This document shows, in pieces, positions 60,674 to 64,000 of a stretch of 64,000 nucleotides of DNA. Position numbers and translations under genes: made by a program. This DNA is from Fructilactobacillus carniphilus (lineage in GTDB: Bacteria; Bacillota; Bacilli; Lactobacillales; Lactobacillaceae), in NCBI RefSeq assembly GCF_024029675.1, contig NZ_CP097121.1:992001-1056000 (forward strand), read 5' to 3'. How positions within the stretch are numbered: position 1 is the first letter of the stretch; each line of letters begins with the position of its first letter. Under the pieces are notes generated by a model. The model did no database searches, was not told the origin of the DNA, and saw only the letters and a list, made by a program, of their open reading frames with translations.

Positions 60674-63445
60674 TTAGAGTTGGGCAATCCAACGATCAGC
60701 CCCGGCAAAGTTAACGTAGTGTAACCATGTGTAACCGTTAGCTTGCTTCATAGCGTCATATCGAATCGTGTCCCCAGCTTGGAGTTGACCCGTTACCCCA
60801 GCACTTAAGCTCGCATCAGTCCGGACGTTTTGTTCATAACGAACCGTGTAAATACCATCTACTTTAACTGTAGCACCATTATCGTTGTTAGTAGGAGTAG
60901 TTGGTTGTGCTGCTGGTTGGCTACCACCATTTAAATCAGCAACCCACCGGTCTTGACCAGCGTAGTTGTCGTAGTGTAACCACTTGTAGCCATCGGCTTG
61001 ACGCGTACCGTTGTAGTAAATTGTGTCGCCAGCTTGAAGTTGCCCCGTTACCCCAGCACTCAGGCTAGCGTCAGTCCGGACGTTCTGAGCTCCAGTTAAC
61101 GTGTAACTACCACTTTCTTGGTTATTGTTGTTCCCGTTATTTTCACTAGGAGCAGGGGCTGGGGTCGGAGCTGGTTGGCTAGCGCTATTCAAATCAGCAA
61201 CCCACCGATCTTGACCGGCGTAGTTATTGTAATGCAACCACTTGTAACCATCCGCTTCACGAGTACCATCGTAGTAAATCGTATCTCCAGCTTGGAGTTG
61301 ACCCGTTACCCCAGCACTCAAACTAGCATCCGTCCGTACATTTTGCGGTCCACTTAACGTGTAACTACCACGTTCTTGGTTAGTAGCTTGGTTATTATTG
61401 TTTGGTTCTGGGGTTGGCGTTGGGGCCGGTTGAGAAGGAGTTTGGTTGGCACTATTTAAATCAGCAACCCACCGGTCTTGACCAGCGTAGTTATTATAGT
61501 GTAACCACTTGTAGCCATCCGCTTCGCGAGTACCACTGTAGTAAATCGTGTCTCCGGCTTGCAATTGACCAGTTACCCCGGCACTTAGACTAGCATCAGA
61601 ACGTACATTTTGTGCACTGCTCAACGTGTAACTACCGCTTTCTTGGTTCATACCAGTGTTATTGTTGTTATCAGTACTTGGGTTAGTAGCTGGAATATCA
61701 GCATTAGCCCCGAGTTGAGCGGCGTATTGGTAAGCACCATTGCTAGCTTTAAAACGCATCCAAGTATAGCCATTATTATCAGCTAAACCATCGTAGTGAA
61801 TTTGTTGACCAGTTTGCCCTAATCCTACGATTTGTCCTGATAAGCTTGGTGCATTTCGTAGGTTAACGTCAGAACTAAAGGTCCAAGTTCCATTAGCAGC
61901 TACTACTTTAGTGGAATTGTTGTCAGGATTGGTTGGTACTGTCGTTGGATTATCCAAATTTTGATCAAATCGAGATAAGTTGTTTGATTGAATTACGTTA
62001 ATTAAAGTACTTGCGTACGTAGGTGAAGTTGCATAACCATCATTTTGTAACATCCAAGCTACTTGTGAGTAATCCCGATTCCCAAGTAAGTTTGCGTACC
62101 GTGAGTTTGAATATAAGAAGTAACCGTGATCTTGGACACTTTCAGCAAAACTAGGGTAAGCCCGGAAGCGGTCTTGAATCGTTACATAGTGCCCATTAAT
62201 CCATTCTTGGGTTGGAACAGTTACAGATTGACCATTGTATGATCCCTTAATCCCAAAGAGGTTATTCCCAGGAGCTGCTTGACCCCAGGCACTTTCAACA
62301 ATAGCTTGGGCAATCGAAATACTTGGCAATACGCCGTACTTCTTCCAAGTTTCAAGTGCTCCGGCAGACAAGGAGTTAATGAAATCAGAGTGGCTAGTAG
62401 TAGCGCTAGCTAATTGAGCTACCCAACGATCCTTGCTTTCGTAGTTCGTGTAGTGTAACCATGTGTAACCATCAGCCTGAACTTTTCCATCATAGTTAAT
62501 GGTATCGCCGGCTTGTAATTGACCCGTGATGTTTCCATTTAAACTTGGATTGTCACGAACGTTTTGTTCTCCAGATGGAGTGTAAGAGCCAGACTCTCTA
62601 GTCATGTTAGCCGTAGACAGATTCTGTGCTGCGGTTTGAACAACCAAGTTAACTAACCGGGCATCATGTGTTTGCTCTACATTTTGTGTTTGATCATCGC
62701 TCTTCGTTTCAACTTGATCACTAGCTTGTTTCGTTGCATCCGTGGTCAATTTAGCAGGAGTAGCTTGATCAGCTTTGTTTGTTTCCTTTGTTTCGGCTTG
62801 ATCCTGATTGTCAGTTGTAGCTTCCTTAGCATCCGTTTTTACTGCATCAGCAGTTCTAGTAACCTGTTCCGCTTTGGAATCCGTTGCTTCCTTTGGAGTA
62901 GTCGCTACTTGAGCAGCTTGGGAATCCTTTTGTTCAGTTGCTTTTTGATCAACTGCTTGGTCATCAGTAGCAGGCACTTCATCTGTTTTAGCAGTAGTTT
63001 GCTCAGCAGCCTTAGCTACTTGCTTTGAATTTTCTGATTGCGGAGCAGCTTGCTCGTTTAATTTAGTATCAGCTTGATCTTTTTGATCAGTTACCGGCGC
63101 TTGTTTAGCGTCAACACTTTGCTTTTGGTCAGTAGTTGCTTGACCATTAGTAGTAGCTGATGAATCAGTTTGCTCGTTCGTAGTTGTTTGCTTAACATCA
63201 GAAGCCGGTGCTTGTTCAGTGTTTTTTTGATTATCAGATGATGGAACAGTTGCCACAGCAACTGGTGCAGAGGATTGAACATCTGCATGAGTTGGCTTTC
63301 CAACTGCAAAGAGGGCCGTCGAAGCGAAGGTTAACCCCATGGCAATTTTAAGCCAGCCATGTTTTGACTTGGTTAGCTTAGCTCTGGTTTTAGTTTCACC
63401 AGTGGCTAACGCCATTTTGTTGTGTGCCTTAGCATACTTCTTCAT
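60674..63445 (-). CDS. secreted peptidoglycan hydrolase: GH73 glucosaminidase with six SH3 domains
   Basis: The 923-residue precursor has a long basic signal region (1-53, with KSKHGWLKIAMGLTFASTALFAV). A low-complexity Gln/Thr/Ala/Lys/Asp stretch follows (about 55-255). The domains are: SH3 copy 1 (about 283-345); glucosaminidase (about 356-491; IAQAIVESAWGQAAPGNNLFGIKG with the catalytic Glu); then SH3 copies 2-6 (about 518-581, 602-660, 693-751, 778-838 and 861-922). Copies 3-5 are nearly identical (NVRTDASLSAGVTGQLQAGD). The SH3 units should bind cell wall peptides and target the enzyme, which cuts glycan strands during cell separation. Linkers are Pro/Asn-rich. No LPxTG anchor. Confidence 0.92.
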   Translation of the reverse strand: MKKYAKAHNKMALATGETKTRAKLTKSKHGWLKIAMGLTFASTALFAVGKPTHADVQSSAPVAVATVPSSDNQKNTEQAPASDVKQTTTNEQTDSSATTNGQATTDQKQSVDAKQAPVTDQKDQADTKLNEQAAPQSENSKQVAKAAEQTTAKTDEVPATDDQAVDQKATEQKDSQAAQVATTPKEATDSKAEQVTRTADAVKTDAKEATTDNQDQAETKETNKADQATPAKLTTDATKQASDQVETKSDDQTQNVEQTHDARLVNLVVQTAAQNLSTANMTRESGSYTPSGEQNVRDNPSLNGNITGQLQAGDTINYDGKVQADGYTWLHYTNYESKDRWVAQLASATTSHSDFINSLSAGALETWKKYGVLPSISIAQAIVESAWGQAAPGNNLFGIKGSYNGQSVTVPTQEWINGHYVTIQDRFRAYPSFAESVQDHGYFLYSNSRYANLLGNRDYSQVAWMLQNDGYATSPTYASTLINVIQSNNLSRFDQNLDNPTTVPTNPDNNSTKVVAANGTWTFSSDVNLRNAPSLSGQIVGLGQTGQQIHYDGLADNNGYTWMRFKASNGAYQYAAQLGANADIPATNPSTDNNNNTGMNQESGSYTLSSAQNVRSDASLSAGVTGQLQAGDTIYYSGTREADGYKWLHYNNYAGQDRWVADLNSANQTPSQPAPTPTPEPNNNNQATNQERGSYTLSGPQNVRTDASLSAGVTGQLQAGDTIYYDGTREADGYKWLHYNNYAGQDRWVADLNSASQPAPTPAPAPSENNGNNNNQESGSYTLTGAQNVRTDASLSAGVTGQLQAGDTIYYNGTRQADGYKWLHYDNYAGQDRWVADLNGGSQPAAQPTTPTNNDNGATVKVDGIYTVRYEQNVRTDASLSAGVTGQLQAGDTIRYDAMKQANGYTWLHYVNFAGADRWIAQL
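60680..61640 (-). repeat. tandem repeats encoding SH3 domains
   Basis: Four consecutive units of about 240-260 bases (SH3 plus linker) within the hydrolase gene share long near-identical stretches at the DNA level. One example is CCGGTCTTGACCAGCGTAG at 60948 and 61470 with single-base changes. This indicates recent duplication or gene conversion. Confidence 0.8.
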
Positions 63446-63514
63446 AAAATATAGGTCCTTTCGTAAATAGCTTTTTAATTATTAGTTAATTTGATTACCA
63501 TTATTATTCTAGCA

Positions 63515-63547
63515 TAAAAAAAGACTCGTCTTTATTACGAGTCTTTT
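63515..63547 (-). terminator. pyrE terminator
   Basis: On the minus strand AAAAGACTCGT pairs with ACGAGTCTTTT and is followed by T7, downstream of the pyrE stop. Confidence 0.85.
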
Positions 63548-63581
63548 ACATTTTAACATAGGCTCAGCAAGATTATTAGCC

Positions 63582-64000
63582 TCATTTCCAATTCCACGGA
63601 TCCTGGTGCCATTGATTAAATTTGCTGTACTGATTTTGAGTAATCGCATTGGTATCTAACAACTGCTGAATCAATTGAACGTAGGTCAACAGAGGTGTAA
63701 ACGGAATTTGAACATCCTTGAAGTTTTGGTTCGCATCCGGAAAACCGTATGAGAAAATGGAAACAACGCCGGCAACTTGGTATCCCTCGCGTTGTACCGC
63801 TTGAGCGGCTTTAATGACGCTACCTCCCGTCGAAATCAGGTCATCAATCAAAACGACTTGGTCCTGCTGGCTAATTTTTCCTTCAATCTGCTTTCCTGTT
63901 CCGTGATCCTTGGGTTTGGAGCGAACGTAAACCATAGGGAGATTCAACCGGTCAGCAACCAACGCTGCGTGGGGAATCCCTGCGGTGGCCACCCCGCCAA
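63582..64000 (-). CDS. pyrE: orotate phosphoribosyltransferase (partial, N-terminus beyond window)
   Basis: The 139 visible residues include the end of the substrate loop GGVATAGIPHAALVADRL, the flexible loop KPKDHGTGKQIEG and the PRPP motif VVLIDDLISTGGS. The enzyme joins orotate to PRPP in UMP synthesis. It is the end of the gene and probably of a pyr operon, since a strong terminator follows. Confidence 0.95.
   Translation of the reverse strand, partial: GGVATAGIPHAALVADRLNLPMVYVRSKPKDHGTGKQIEGKISQQDQVVLIDDLISTGGSVIKAAQAVQREGYQVAGVVSIFSYGFPDANQNFKDVQIPFTPLLTYVQLIQQLLDTNAITQNQYSKFNQWHQDPWNWK

Noticed and set aside
62666..63028. Plus-strand 120-residue hydrophobic frame inside the autolysin gene
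   Set aside because: It is produced by the opposite strand of the low-complexity Gln/Thr/Asp region and has no ribosome site.

Overview
The window looks like a chromosomal segment of a lactic acid bacterium (Lactobacillaceae, probably a heterofermentative lineage). The evidence is a complete Firmicutes-type fab/acc fatty acid operon, a type II-A CRISPR locus, a bifunctional AdhE beside a zinc AdhP, an ECF vitamin-type transporter, strong GGAGG ribosome binding sites, and AT-leaning DNA. I cannot assign a genus from the sequence alone. No insertion sequence, prophage or rRNA is visible.

Layout: 1-3.3 kb holds a partial gene, a TPM-domain protein/LemA pair and a membrane metalloprotease-like protein. 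3.3-10.8 kb is a type II-A CRISPR-Cas locus read leftwards: cas9, cas1, cas2, csn2, then 16 repeats. The tracrRNA lies between cas9 and cas1 on the opposite strand. cas9 is split by one extra A in an A8 run, although every catalytic residue survives. 10.8-17.1 kb carries dacA, a hydrolase, adhE and adhP behind a near-consensus promoter with a Rex-like box, and tRNA-Pro. 17.2-28.3 kb carries an ECF transporter operon, DNA repair and stress genes, a BCCT osmolyte carrier, RNase HI, small proteins, a pyridoxal/HMP-type kinase, cspA and a TetR regulator.

28.3-38.4 kb is the fatty acid operon fabZ-fabH-acpP-fabD-fabG-fabF-accB-fabZ-like-accC-accD-accA-fabI-birA. Its internal FabZ-like protein lacks the usual HFPG catalytic motif. 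39-44.7 kb has a YczE-like membrane protein and two ABC systems resembling bacteriocin/lantibiotic self-protection transporters, one with its own XRE regulator. 44.9-51.3 kb carries fumC, codA, purB, a tyrosine phosphatase and purA; purA and purB both have PurBox-like sites.

51.5-57.4 kb is the most unusual stretch. Two MFS transporters flank an ATP-grasp ligase and a free-standing, degenerate alanyl-tRNA-synthetase-like protein, and an Sfp-type phosphopantetheinyl transferase with a second acyl carrier protein follows. Together these could be a small amino acid or peptide ligation and export system; that is inference. 57.4-64 kb has a DUF975-type membrane protein, an aldo/keto reductase, a DUF998-like membrane protein, a large secreted SH3/GH73 autolysin and the 3' part of pyrE.
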